From NCBI GenBank assembly GCA_017643585.1, contig JAEPND010000005.1, positions 124,001-188,000 on the forward strand: a stretch of 64,000 bases of DNA, in the 5' to 3' direction. Made by a program: the position numbers and the translations under genes. The notes below the pieces were generated by a model. That model saw nothing but the letters and a program-made list of their open reading frames with translations, had not been told where the DNA came from and did no database searches. This DNA comes from Maricaulis sp. Its GTDB lineage: Bacteria; Pseudomonadota; Alphaproteobacteria; Caulobacterales; Maricaulaceae. Of the stretch, positions 18,903 through 28,196 are shown piece after piece. The first letter of the stretch is position 1, and each line of letters opens with the position of its first letter.

Positions 18903-20290
18903 GAGCGGATCGACTGCATCACATACTGACCGCTGCGATTGAGCTGGAAGCGCAACGGTCCATCCGCTTCGTCCGTGATGGCACGGATATCGGCGATGGT
19001 CTCAACCGTGACGAATTCCACCTGCTCGATGACATCACCAGGGCGCACCTTGCCAGCCGCATCGGACGTCGGATCAACCTCGGTGACCAGCACACCCTCC
19101 GCATCTGGATGCACCCGATAGCGACGCCGGTTCTGCGGCGTGAGCGTCCCCAGCGTCATGCCAAAGACTTCGTTTTCGGCGCCCGTGCGCGGGATGATGA
19201 CATCGATATTGGACGCAGCAGCCTCCTCAGCCCCCTCTTCCACCAGCTCGCCAATGGTCACGCTGAGCGTCATCGGGCGGTCGCGCCGGCGGATCTCGAG
19301 ATCGACCGTGGCGCCGATCTCTGTCTCGGCGACCTGGCGCGTGAAGAAGCGGTCATCGCGGACCCGGCGACCGTCAAACGTCAGCACCAGATCCCCTTGG
19401 CGCAGCCCGCCTTCATCAGCGGGACCATTATCTTCCACATTGCGGATGATGACGCCGTACGGTGTCTCCAGGTCATAGCTTTCCGCCATGTCCGGCGTCA
19501 CCGGCTGTACGGATACTCCCAGCCAGCCGCGACGGGTCTCGCCGAACTCGACCAGCTGGTCGACGACACGCGTGGCGATGTTGGACGGGATGGACAACGA
19601 GATGCCGACACTGGCGCCGGTCGGCGACAGGATCATCGTGTTCACGCCCACCACATCACCGCTCATATTGAACAGCGGACCGCCGGAATTACCCGTATTG
19701 ATCGCCACATCCGTCTGGATGTAGTCGTCATAACGACCACCCGCATCACGCCCCCGCGCCGAGACCACACCGGCCGTCAGCGTACCGCCCAGGCCGAACG
19801 GGTTACCGATCGCGATCACCCAGTCACCCACGCGGGCGCCATCACTGTCACCAAAGGCGACGAACGGCATCGCCTCGTCGGTTTCCATGCGCAGCACAGC
19901 CAGATCCGTGACCGGATCGGTGCCGATGACCTGCGCCGGAAAAACCCGTCCGTCCGGCAGCGAGACCTCGACCTCGTCCGCACCGTCAATGACGTGGTTA
20001 TTGGTCACGACAATGCCTTCAGGGTCGATGATGAAGCCTGAGCCCAGCGAGTTCGCAATGCGCGGCCCATCACCGAAAATGTCGTTGAACCGCTCCAGCG
20101 GAGAGCCTTCCGGGAAGTCCGGCAGGCGGTCATCACTGTCCAGGCGCTGGGCTGCGGAAATATTGACCACGGCCGGAGACAGGCGCTCGGCCAGGTCGGC
20201 GAACCCGTCCGGTGCAGGGTGAGCTGTGACCGCGGCAGGCGCGGTCAGCATCAAGACGACAGTCATAACGGGGGCCAGAAAACGAAACAT
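18899..20290 (-). CDS. periplasmic Do/DegP-like serine protease
   Basis: The 463-residue HtrA protein has a cleavable signal peptide (VMTVVLMLTAPAAVTA) and a trypsin-like domain with triad His99 (TNNHVID), Asp129 (VTDLAVLR) and Ser202 (TGNSGGPLF). Two PDZ domains follow, about 265-350 (RRGWLGVSVQPVT) and 375-455, the second beginning after an acidic linker. It degrades or refolds misfolded envelope proteins. It is upstream of and coupled to miaA. The 168 bp between it and hflC contains the hflC terminator and presumably its own promoter. Confidence 0.93.
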   Translation of the reverse strand: MFRFLAPVMTVVLMLTAPAAVTAHPAPDGFADLAERLSPAVVNISAAQRLDSDDRLPDFPEGSPLERFNDIFGDGPRIANSLGSGFIIDPEGIVVTNNHVIDGADEVEVSLPDGRVFPAQVIGTDPVTDLAVLRMETDEAMPFVAFGDSDGARVGDWVIAIGNPFGLGGTLTAGVVSARGRDAGGRYDDYIQTDVAINTGNSGGPLFNMSGDVVGVNTMILSPTGASVGISLSIPSNIATRVVDQLVEFGETRRGWLGVSVQPVTPDMAESYDLETPYGVIIRNVEDNGPADEGGLRQGDLVLTFDGRRVRDDRFFTRQVAETEIGATVDLEIRRRDRPMTLSVTIGELVEEGAEEAAASNIDVIIPRTGAENEVFGMTLGTLTPQNRRRYRVHPDAEGVLVTEVDPTSDAAGKVRPGDVIEQVEFVTVETIADIRAITDEADGPLRFQLNRSGQYVMQSIRS

Positions 20291-20400
20291 TCAGCTCGGC
20301 TCACATCTACAAGGGTTACGCGTTCACTCCTGAATACCCCCAAGCGCGGCAGCGTCGCAACCGGCCTAACGGCATCGTCATGATTTCGTGCGGTATTTGA

Positions 20401-20433
20401 AATGAAAACAGCCCCGCCAGAAGAGCGGGGCTG
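20401..20433 (-). terminator. rho-independent terminator of the hflK-hflC operon
   Basis: A perfect 9-bp stem (CAGCCCCGC / GCGGGGCTG) with a 7-base loop lies about 25 bp past the hflC stop. In the minus-strand transcript it is followed by TTTTCATT. Confidence 0.85.
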
Positions 20434-20457
20434 TGATCATCTTCCGCGCCGTTGGGG

Positions 20458-21333
20458 CTATTGCCCGGACTGGCTGCGGAAATATTCGAAGAACTCGCTG
20501 TCCGGCGGGATCACGATCGGCGTGCCGTTCTGGATGGCGACTTCATAAGCCTCCATCGAGCGATAGAAGCCGTAGAACTCAGCATCTCTTCCGTAAGCAG
20601 CGGCGTAAATTGCCGTGCGCTGAGCATCACCCTCACCGCGAATGCGTTGTGAATCAGCTCGAGCTTCAGCAAGCGTGATCGCAACTTCGCGGTCAGCATT
20701 AGCACGGATCTCCGTGGCCTGTCGCTCGCCTTCAGCGAGGATCCGATTGCGCTCGAGCTCACGTTGAGATCGCATTCGCTCGAAAACCCGTTCGGCGATC
20801 TGCTGCGGCAGATCCGCCCGCAGAATACGAACATCCACGACTTCGATACCGAGATCCTGGGTCGCGACTTGCGCTTCCACCGCCGCCTGTACGCGCTCCA
20901 TTAACTCAGCGCGCTGCCCGGAAATAACATCTTGCGAGGGAATAGAAGCGATAACGCCACGCAGACTGTCATCCATGATTGAACGCAAGCGCAGCTGAGC
21001 CCCGCGCTCATCACGTACCGTTTGGTAAAAACGCAAAGGATTGGTGATTCGATAGCGCAGGAATGCATCGACCACGAGACGGACCTGGTCAGAGGCCTGG
21101 ATCTCTTCCGGACTCATATCGAATTCCAGATTTCGACGATCGAAGATCAGGACGTTCATAACGAACGGCATTTTAAAATGCAGACCGGCATCTTCGCCGT
21201 TTTCATTGACGCTATCGACCGGGTTGCCGAGGTAGACGATCAAAGCCTGCTCGCGCTCATTGACGGTGTAGACACTCTGTAGGCCGATGAATACGGCGAC
21301 ACCGAGAATTATTAGTCCAAGAGACCTCATCAT
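20458..21333 (-). CDS. hflC: HflC, SPFH-domain modulator of FtsH
   Basis: The 291-residue protein has an N-terminal membrane anchor (LGLIILGVAVFIGLQSVYTV), then the SPFH domain (NEREQALIVYLGNPV, LDIFDRRNLEFD-like segment) and a long helix rich in Arg/Glu/Ala (ERMRSQRELERNRILAEGERQA). With HflK it forms a large periplasmic-facing assembly that regulates the membrane protease FtsH. The start overlaps the hflK stop (TCAT on the plus strand). A terminator follows. Confidence 0.95.
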   Translation of the reverse strand: MMRSLGLIILGVAVFIGLQSVYTVNEREQALIVYLGNPVDSVNENGEDAGLHFKMPFVMNVLIFDRRNLEFDMSPEEIQASDQVRLVVDAFLRYRITNPLRFYQTVRDERGAQLRLRSIMDDSLRGVIASIPSQDVISGQRAELMERVQAAVEAQVATQDLGIEVVDVRILRADLPQQIAERVFERMRSQRELERNRILAEGERQATEIRANADREVAITLAEARADSQRIRGEGDAQRTAIYAAAYGRDAEFYGFYRSMEAYEVAIQNGTPIVIPPDSEFFEYFRSQSGQ

Positions 21334-22466
21334 TGATTGCCCCCTCGTGTGCGGTTCTGACCCAATCGGTCGAGCGGAAGATAGGGCAACGCGCCGGCCT
21401 CTCCATCGAGCAGGAGAAGATCAGAGCGCTCTAGAACCTGTTCCATAGTCTCCAGATACATTCGTTGACGTGTAACATCGGGAGCCCGCGCATACTCCTC
21501 ATAAAGCGCGGTGAACCGATCTGCGTCACCTTGTGCCTCAGCGATAACCGAGTCGCGATATGCTTGTGCCTCTTGAAGTAGCCGAGCAGCATTACCCTGA
21601 GCAACTGGGATCACAGAGTTTGAATAGGCCGTAGCTTCGTTAACCGCCTGATCAGCCTCTTGTTCCGCGGCATCGACAGCTCGGAAAGCGTCGATCACGT
21701 CGGCCGGCGGTTGAGCGGTCTGCAGGTTGATCTGCAGAATCTGAATTCCCGCTTGATATTCAGTCAAAGTCTCTTGCACCAATTCGCGCGTACTGCGGGA
21801 TACCTCGCCACGGCCATCGGTGATGATGAACTGAAGATCGGATGTGCCAATCACTTCACGCATCGCACTCTCGGAAACCGCCCGCACCGTGCCTTCCGGG
21901 TCGCGAACATTAAAGAGATAGTCGCGAACACCATCCGCATAGGACAAATCCACACGCCACTGCACTGCGAAATTGATATCGACGATATTCTCGTCGCGCG
22001 TCAGCATCTGGCCTTCTGGACCTGTTCCGATCGTCATCGATTGCGTGGTTGTCACTTCCGGCAGCATGACAGTCTCGAGCGGAGACGGCAGCTTGAAGTG
22101 CAGGCCCGGTTGCGTCGTCCGGCTGTATTCACCGAAGCGCAGAACGACGCCGTTCTCGTTCGGTCCAACCTGGTACCAGCCGCTAGACGCGAACCAGACA
22201 CCGATCAGCACCAGCACGATCAGGCCAAAGCTGAAAACGCCCCCGCCCTTCTTGCCGTCGCCGCCGGCGCCGCCGCCCTTGCCGCCAAACATGCGGCCGA
22301 GGCTGTCCTGCATCTGGCGGACGACCTCATCGAGATCCGGCGGCTGATCACCGCCACCGCCGCCACCCCCGTTGGGGCGCTGGCCCCACGGGTTCTGTCC
22401 GTTGTTATTGCCGCCACCGGAGCCCCAAGGACCCTGGCCGCCGCCCTGATTGTCATTCCATGGCAT
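21330..22466 (-). CDS. hflK: HflK, SPFH-domain modulator of FtsH
   Basis: The 378-residue protein begins MPWNDNQGGGQGPW and has a Gly/Asn-rich cytoplasmic N-terminus (residues 1-75), one membrane helix (FSFGLIVLVLIGVWFASSGWY), the SPFH domain with the VGPNENGVVLRFGEY start, and a long C-terminal helix. ATG 22466 gives the family N-terminus; an upstream in-frame TTG (22478) sits too close to its AAGGA sequence to be used. It is co-transcribed with hflC. A 131-bp gap separates it from folA on the same strand. Confidence 0.95.
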   Translation of the reverse strand: MPWNDNQGGGQGPWGSGGGNNNGQNPWGQRPNGGGGGGGDQPPDLDEVVRQMQDSLGRMFGGKGGGAGGDGKKGGGVFSFGLIVLVLIGVWFASSGWYQVGPNENGVVLRFGEYSRTTQPGLHFKLPSPLETVMLPEVTTTQSMTIGTGPEGQMLTRDENIVDINFAVQWRVDLSYADGVRDYLFNVRDPEGTVRAVSESAMREVIGTSDLQFIITDGRGEVSRSTRELVQETLTEYQAGIQILQINLQTAQPPADVIDAFRAVDAAEQEADQAVNEATAYSNSVIPVAQGNAARLLQEAQAYRDSVIAEAQGDADRFTALYEEYARAPDVTRQRMYLETMEQVLERSDLLLLDGEAGALPYLPLDRLGQNRTRGGNQ

Positions 22467-22597
22467 GGAGTGGTTCAATCCTTCTGTCGTGTATCAGGAT
22501 GTAAATGAACGCATGCGCGCTCCGGTTCAAGTCTGGTACTGCGGGACGCGCGGAGGGAGAATCCCCCCTGCTGAAATCTGGCCGGCTGAAAACCGGC

Positions 22598-23119
22598 TTA
22601 CCCGCGTTCAAGCGCGCGGAAGACAAAGGCGTGGTCATCCGCCTCGCTGGCAGGATAAACCTCCCGGCCAAGTTCGGACCAGTCCTTTTCTGAGAATTCG
22701 GGAAATGCGGCATCGCCGGCGGGCGCAGCGTCCACCTCGGTCAGATACAGCCGGTCGGCCACCGTCATGGCCGCAGCATAGATCTGGGCGCCGCCGATCA
22801 CGAAGACCTCGTCCACCCGGTCGGTATTGGCCTGGATGAAAGCGGCGTCGAAGGCATCACCCATATCCCCCACGACCTGGGCGCCCTCTGCGGTATAGCC
22901 CGCTTGTCGGGTCACCACGATATTCAGGCGTCCGGGCAAGGGTTTGCGCGGCAGGCTCTCCCAGGTCTTGCGCCCCATGATGACCGGCTTGCCCTTGGTG
23001 ATGGCCTTGAACAGCTTGAGATCCGAGCTCAGCCGCCAGGGCAGGTCGCCGTCCGATCCGATAATGTTATTGCGCCCGCGCGCCACGATCAGGCTGATGC
23101 GGGGAACGATGGTATTCAT
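22598..23119 (-). CDS. folA: dihydrofolate reductase
   Basis: The 173-residue enzyme has ISLIVARGRNNIIGSDGDLPWRL, including the Trp of the active-site loop and the Asp-type acid that follows, then VIMGRKTWESL, LPGRLNIVVTR and EVFVIGGAQIY for NADPH binding. It reduces dihydrofolate to tetrahydrofolate, regenerating the cofactor oxidised by ThyA. Its start overlaps the stop of the upstream unknown gene (ATGA), forming a thyA-unknown-folA operon. Confidence 0.96.
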   Translation of the reverse strand: MNTIVPRISLIVARGRNNIIGSDGDLPWRLSSDLKLFKAITKGKPVIMGRKTWESLPRKPLPGRLNIVVTRQAGYTAEGAQVVGDMGDAFDAAFIQANTDRVDEVFVIGGAQIYAAAMTVADRLYLTEVDAAPAGDAAFPEFSEKDWSELGREVYPASEADDHAFVFRALERG

Positions 23120-23532
23120 GTCTGGTCGTCCTGGCTGGAAGCGTATCCGAAAGCGGCCGCCGAGAGGGCCTGGCCAATGGCGATCTCTGTCTGCAGAGCG
23201 TCATAACGCTGCTGCCCGATCAAGACGATGAGATTGGAGCGCGCTTCGTCGACCGCCTTGAATTCGGCAAGGGTTTCCGGATTGGCCACGTCGAGGTCAA
23301 GCTCGTCCGCCCATTCCAGCACGTCATCGCACTCGTCGAAAAAGGCCAGTTCGACCATGGCCTTCTCGAGCAGGAGCGCGGGGTCATCGCCAACTGGCTG
23401 GTGACCGCGACATGGAAGTTCCGCCTTCACGGTCGCGCGGCGAAAAACAAGCTGAAAAAGACCTAGCCCCCCGGACTGGATCGTCGCGGACATACCGGAC
23501 CTTGCAATCACCGTCGGGGCGCTGGTCGGCAT
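23116..23532 (-). CDS. unknown protein between thyA and folA
   Basis: The 138-residue product has no signal peptide or membrane segment. Residues about 53-125 are helical and acidic (LLLEKAMVELAFFDECDDVLEWADELDLDV), ending in a polar tail. ATG 23532 is three bases past the thyA stop; an internal ATG at 23493 is also possible. Its stop overlaps the folA start. The position suggests a link to folate or nucleotide metabolism, but I do not recognise a family. Confidence 0.65.
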   Translation of the reverse strand: MPTSAPTVIARSGMSATIQSGGLGLFQLVFRRATVKAELPCRGHQPVGDDPALLLEKAMVELAFFDECDDVLEWADELDLDVANPETLAEFKAVDEARSNLIVLIGQQRYDALQTEIAIGQALSAAAFGYASSQDDQT

Positions 23533-23535
23533 GAA

Positions 23536-24393
23536 TCAGACCGCGACCGGCGCGGAAATGCGCGGATACGGGTCATATCCCTCCAGCGCGATGTCCTCAT
23601 ACTCGAAGGAGAACAGGTCCTTCGCATCGGGATTGAGCTTGAGTTGCGGCAGTGCCCGCGGGGTCCGCGAGAGCTGTTCGGCCACCTGATCCATGTGGTT
23701 GGAATAGATGTGCGCATCCCCGAACGTATGGATGTACTCACCTGGCTCCAGTCCGCAGACCTGCGCCACCATTGCGGTCAACAGCGCATAGGAGGCGATG
23801 TTGAATGGCACGCCCAGGAACATGTCTGCCGAGCGCTGATAGAGCTGGCAGGAGAGTTTCCCGTTGGCGACATTGAACTGGTAGAGCGTGTGACAGGGTG
23901 GCAGCGCCATGTTGGGCACGTCCACCGGGTTCCAGCCCGACACGATAAGGCGCCGCGAGGACGGGTTTTCCCGGATCTGTTTGATAATGTTGGACAGCTG
24001 GTCGATTTCGGTGCCGTCCGGGCCTTCCCAGCGACGCCACTGCTTGCCGTAGACAGGACCAAGATCGCCGTTTTCATCGGCCCACTCGTCCCAGATGCTG
24101 ACCCCGCGTTCCTGCAGCCATTTCACATTGGTCTCGCCACGCAGGAACCAGAGGAGTTCAATGGCGATGGACTTGAAATGGACCTTCTTGGTGGTCAGGA
24201 GCGGAAATCCCTCCGAGAGGTCGCAGCGCAGCTGACGTCCAAATACGGCGCGCGTACCCACGCCCGTGCGGTCATTCTGCTCAGCCCCGTTCTCCAGGAT
24301 ATCGCGCAGCAGATCCAGATACGCATATTCGGCCTTGGAGCCTGCGACCTCGGCGCGGTTGCCCGGTCCATCCAGAGTTACGGCGTCAGCCAT
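23536..24393 (-). CDS. thyA: thymidylate synthase ThyA
   Basis: The 285-residue enzyme carries [41 protein letters not shown], the catalytic Cys in [30 protein letters not shown] and [10 protein letters not shown]. It makes dTMP from dUMP with methylenetetrahydrofolate. ATG 24393 is preceded by AGAGGTG; the in-frame extension upstream has no such support. It is the first gene of the operon that leads to folA. Confidence 0.97.
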   Translation of the reverse strand: MADAVTLDGPGNRAEVAGSKAEYAYLDLLRDILENGAEQNDRTGVGTRAVFGRQLRCDLSEGFPLLTTKKVHFKSIAIELLWFLRGETNVKWLQERGVSIWDEWADENGDLGPVYGKQWRRWEGPDGTEIDQLSNIIKQIRENPSSRRLIVSGWNPVDVPNMALPPCHTLYQFNVANGKLSCQLYQRSADMFLGVPFNIASYALLTAMVAQVCGLEPGEYIHTFGDAHIYSNHMDQVAEQLSRTPRALPQLKLNPDAKDLFSFEYEDIALEGYDPYPRISAPVAV

Positions 24394-24584
24394 CACACAC
24401 CTCTTCAATCTAGACGACCAGACTAGACCGCGATTCGACCGGGAGGAATGCCATCTGTCATGTGTCTCGACAGAAAATACATAGTGGGCATGCCCAAATT
24501 CCGCTTGCCTGGGCCCCACATTCCTGTAGCGTCTGCTGACAGAACATTACCGGAACATTTTACAGATTTTCGAACAGGGAGAAG

Positions 24585-24962
24585 ATGATGATTGGATATG
24601 TGACCCTCGGCACAAATGACATGGCCAAGGCCGCTGCCTTCTACGACAAGCTTTGTGCTGAATTCGGCGTCGGCCGGATGATGGAAGACGAGAATTTCAT
24701 TGCCTGGGCCAATCCCGGCCAGGGATGTGGCGTCGGCCTCACCAAACCCTTTGACGGCAATCCGGCCAGTGTCGGCAATGGCGTCATGGTCGCCTTCCAG
24801 GCCAAGGACACAGCCCAGGTCGACAAGGTCTACAAGCTGGCCGTCGAGGAATTGGGCGCGACGTGCGAGGGACCTGCCGGTCCGCGGGGCGATGGCAGCT
24901 TCTATGCCGGCTATTTTCGCGACCCCGACGGCCACAAGCTGAATGTGTTCTGCATGGGATAG
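24585..24962 (+). CDS. VOC/glyoxalase superfamily protein
   Basis: The 125-residue protein has the paired beta-alpha-beta-beta-beta modules of the VOC fold: GYVTLGTNDMAKAAAFYDKL at the start and YAGYFRDPDGHKLNVFCMG at the end. It is the length of single-domain members that act on small molecules or bind metals. Start ATG follows GGGAGA; two ATGs stand in tandem. It is divergent from thyA across 191 bp. The substrate is unknown. Confidence 0.87.
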   Translation: MMIGYVTLGTNDMAKAAAFYDKLCAEFGVGRMMEDENFIAWANPGQGCGVGLTKPFDGNPASVGNGVMVAFQAKDTAQVDKVYKLAVEELGATCEGPAGPRGDGSFYAGYFRDPDGHKLNVFCMG

Positions 24963-25030
24963 TGAACCGGGCGAGGTGATGGCGTTCGCCGCGCCAGCCG
25001 CCGCCCAGTTATCCTAGCCGGATCAGAAAC

Positions 25031-25069
25031 GGGGCACTCTTGTCAAAGAGCGCCCCGTACTTGGTTTTT
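25031..25069 (+). terminator. probable terminator between the VOC gene and the PKD lipoprotein gene
   Basis: The stem GGGGCaCTCTT / AAGAGcGCCCC with a short GTCA loop spans 25031-25056. A TTTTT run follows nine bases later on the plus strand. The spacing is longer than ideal. It may act in both directions between these convergent genes. Confidence 0.5.
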
Positions 25070-25109
25070 GCGCAGGTGGCGGACGGAGCGAAAGACACGC
25101 CCCGTCGCT

Positions 25110-28007
25110 CTATTCGATCAGTTGGACGACATAGTTGTGAGCCGTCACCGCATTGGAGTGGGCTACAACCACGATCGAGCTACCATCATCTGAATAGTAG
25201 ACGCGGTCCAGGATCGGTCTGGTCCCAGGCGCGTCAATGAAGAGCCCGTCGGGAGTGATTGAATCCGTCTGGTTGTAATTGGTGTCGCTGTACACCTGGA
25301 CCGAGTTGTCCATGATGAGAAGCCATTGGCCGACCTCTTGGGAGTGATCCGCCCAAGTCGGATATCCAAATGGCGCGAGGGTCTCGACGAAGCGCATGTC
25401 GAGATTTGGATCATCAGAGACGCGGAAGGCATGCCCGCCGGCCACAATGAGTCGATTTCCCTGCTCATTCATCCAGAGATTTCCTCCCATGGCATATTGC
25501 CCGTGATAGGGCGAATCTCGCAGCCCGATGTCCGACAGGTCCGTGACTGAGTATCGCTCGATATCGCTGGGTGAGAGCCCGCGGTCAGCCCCGTACACGG
25601 CACCCCCGGTCGGGCGCATTCGCAGCTGCGTGCCGGCGCGTGCGCCCCTGCGGGAATGCACAACGTCATTGGCAAAATCCACAGCAAGGAAATTCACCCA
25701 CTGGTCACGAACCGGCACTGTGTAAGCAATGCCTTGGTCGTCGATCACAACATCGCCCCAGTCAACGCTGACCGCTTGCGTGTCGATCACGGACGCGGAG
25801 GTCGCACTCAACCCAACCAGGGACAACAACCCGGCGTGTGAAACCACCGCATAGTCACCGGAGGGAGACACATCAATCGCATTCCCCGGTCGATCAAGCT
25901 CCATCACCCATTCGCTCATATCGCCGAGGTTGCGCACCCGCAACTCGTTACGATCGTCCAGGGTGTAGAGAATTTGATTGTGAACACTGTTATAGACCAC
26001 ATCCGTCGGTGTCCCGAACAATCGGACCTGCAGGGATGTCCCCGCGCTCATGGCCTGAACCGTGACCAAGTTCGTCGCCGCACTTCGCTCGCCATCAGAT
26101 GTAACGAGCGAGAGGACGTACTCGCCCTCATGTGTGGGCGTGAACTCGAGGGCCGACTGGTCGGTGCTGGCCAGAGCTATGTCACTACCCGAAGGTTGGC
26201 TCACCACGGCCCATTGGAACGTGATTTTTTCGCCTTCGGGATCGTAACTCGCGCTGGCGTCCACACGAATTGGGTCACCCACAAATCCGGCCATGTCGAA
26301 CGGGACCACCGTAACGGGCGGATAATCGAGAACTTCGCGCTCAACACTGGCCCGCGAGAACACTTGGTAGGTTTGCGGATTGGTTGGATGGTCCGCAGCA
26401 TAAATGACAAGGTCACCGGAATCGGGATCGACGAAGACACGTGTTGGCGTCGCAGCCGCACCCGGGAGAATCTCCGGAAGCTGTACCGTTTCAAGCCATT
26501 GGCCACCATCGCTGTCGAACACGTTAAGCTTGATATCGCCGTTGACGTCCTCGATTACGTACCAGTAGCCCGTTGATGCGTCGTGCGCGGCGTGCAATAT
26601 CTGGCCCGTCCTGGCGAGCTGTGACTTGAACGTCATATCGGTCAACGGATCGTCGGTCGAATTCACGACAACGCCGCAGGCCGTCAGTATTTCGTGGCCA
26701 TTCCCGGCGATCCACAAATCACCGCAGAAGGCGAAGTCCCCGTGATATGGGGAATCCCTGACATAGGTCAGCACACCGTTGTCCAGGTCATATCGTTCGA
26801 TGTCGCTCGGTGACAATCCATTGTCCGCCCCATAGGCTCTGAGGCCGCTCGGATGTATCTCGACCTCGTTACCGTAGTAAATAACCCAGATCGTACCGCT
26901 TCCCTGGGTCTCGGCGCCGGTTTCGGGATTCACAGTCACCATTTTGTCCGCAGAGCTGGAACGGCTGAAGACGTGCGCGAAACCTTGGTTATCAATCATG
27001 AGATCGCCCGGTGGAATGCTGACATTCCACGTTCCGGCGATCGAGGCATTCAACCGGTTGGGAGATTTGCTCTGTTCTGTACCGAGCTCGCGTGCGGAAG
27101 ATGTGGAGGATATCGCAATGATCGACACCTGACTCAGGTGGCCAACGCCCACCCATTCGCCGTTTGGAGAAACGGCAATTCTCGTTACAGGTGCGGGCAA
27201 GGTCAGCGTCTGACTTGTCGAACCGTCGAGCGCCACGATCCGCACCTCGTTACCGGCTGCGGAGACCGTTGCCCCTGCTGCCGCGGCCGAGGCCAGATAG
27301 TCAAAACCGTGGTCAAGGGTCCGTTCCGTATAGGCGGAAACCGTGAAGGAAACGGTGCCGGTATCGGTCGCGAAACCGTCGCTGACCTCGACACTGAATT
27401 CGAACGTCCCAACAGCGTCGAACTCCACCAGCGGCGCAGGTCCTGAAAAACTCGACCGCAAATTCGATGCCGCCGGTGCAGAGGACAAGCTCCACTGATA
27501 GGACAGCATATGCCCGTTCGCATCTGTAGATCCTGACGCGTCCAAACCGGCCGGCTCGCCGATCGCGATCTGCGCTGGCGTCGGGTCCACAACCAGAGTG
27601 GGCGCGTCGTTGATGAGGTTCAGCTCGACGGTATCGAGAGACTGACCGCCCCGCCCATCCGTTACCTCAAGCTCGATGACATAAAGCCCCGGATAGAGCG
27701 TTTGCAAGACTGGCTGTGCGGTGGTCGCATTGTCCAAGGATACGTCAGCGCCAGTAGGATGCACCTGCACGCGCCAGGAATAGACAAGTGTATCACCATC
27801 GGGATCACGACTGCCCGAGCCGTCCAAGGCGATGCCTGCGGCCGCGAGACTACCGGAAAAGTCTACCCCGGCATTGGCGATTGGAGGATTATTGGCGGGA
27901 GGAGGGGTAGGTGCACTTCCACCGCCTCCGCCACCACCGCCACCGCCACCGCCACACCCGGTAACTGCGAACGCAATCGCTGACACAAGAACAACACGCG
28001 CTAACAC
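25110..28007 (-). CDS. large lipoprotein with PKD domains and a duplicated propeller-like module
   Basis: The product is about 965 residues. It has a lipoprotein signal (VVLVSAIAFAVTGC) followed by a run of 12 glycines and a Pro-rich spacer. Two PKD-type domains follow (roughly 41-130 and 134-224; 'ALDGSGSRDPDGDTLVYSWRV'), then a beta-propeller-like region, a third PKD domain (about 562-650, 'DASASYDPEGEKITFQWAV') and a second propeller-like region. GLSPSDIERY and DSPYHG occur once in each propeller region, about 413 residues apart, so the module is duplicated. I prefer GTG 28007 because GGGGG lies five bases upstream; GTG 28028 would add seven codons. It is probably an outer-surface adhesion or binding protein. 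Confidence 0.8.
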   Translation of the reverse strand: MLARVVLVSAIAFAVTGCGGGGGGGGGGGGSAPTPPPANNPPIANAGVDFSGSLAAAGIALDGSGSRDPDGDTLVYSWRVQVHPTGADVSLDNATTAQPVLQTLYPGLYVIELEVTDGRGGQSLDTVELNLINDAPTLVVDPTPAQIAIGEPAGLDASGSTDANGHMLSYQWSLSSAPAASNLRSSFSGPAPLVEFDAVGTFEFSVEVSDGFATDTGTVSFTVSAYTERTLDHGFDYLASAAAAGATVSAAGNEVRIVALDGSTSQTLTLPAPVTRIAVSPNGEWVGVGHLSQVSIIAISSTSSARELGTEQSKSPNRLNASIAGTWNVSIPPGDLMIDNQGFAHVFSRSSSADKMVTVNPETGAETQGSGTIWVIYYGNEVEIHPSGLRAYGADNGLSPSDIERYDLDNGVLTYVRDSPYHGDFAFCGDLWIAGNGHEILTACGVVVNSTDDPLTDMTFKSQLARTGQILHAAHDASTGYWYVIEDVNGDIKLNVFDSDGGQWLETVQLPEILPGAAATPTRVFVDPDSGDLVIYAADHPTNPQTYQVFSRASVEREVLDYPPVTVVPFDMAGFVGDPIRVDASASYDPEGEKITFQWAVVSQPSGSDIALASTDQSALEFTPTHEGEYVLSLVTSDGERSAATNLVTVQAMSAGTSLQVRLFGTPTDVVYNSVHNQILYTLDDRNELRVRNLGDMSEWVMELDRPGNAIDVSPSGDYAVVSHAGLLSLVGLSATSASVIDTQAVSVDWGDVVIDDQGIAYTVPVRDQWVNFLAVDFANDVVHSRRGARAGTQLRMRPTGGAVYGADRGLSPSDIERYSVTDLSDIGLRDSPYHGQYAMGGNLWMNEQGNRLIVAGGHAFRVSDDPNLDMRFVETLAPFGYPTWADHSQEVGQWLLIMDNSVQVYSDTNYNQTDSITPDGLFIDAPGTRPILDRVYYSDDGSSIVVVAHSNAVTAHNYVVQLIE

Positions 28008-28196
28008 TCTATCCCCCAAGAATAACACTTTCGCCTGTCGAGGCGCACGAGGACATTATCGAACCGCAACGAAATACCAACTTAAAATTTTGTTGCGTAT
28101 AAAACACGCGTCCACACTTTTAGGCCCTGCACCATGACGGTGTCAGGCTTCCTGTTCGCCTCCCTTCAAATCGCCATCTTCCGGGGCTATATTCGC

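Noticed and set aside
18845-20041. Long open frame antisense to the Do protease and miaA
   Set aside because: It is a GC-rich shadow of genes with clear catalytic motifs and has no recognisable domain.
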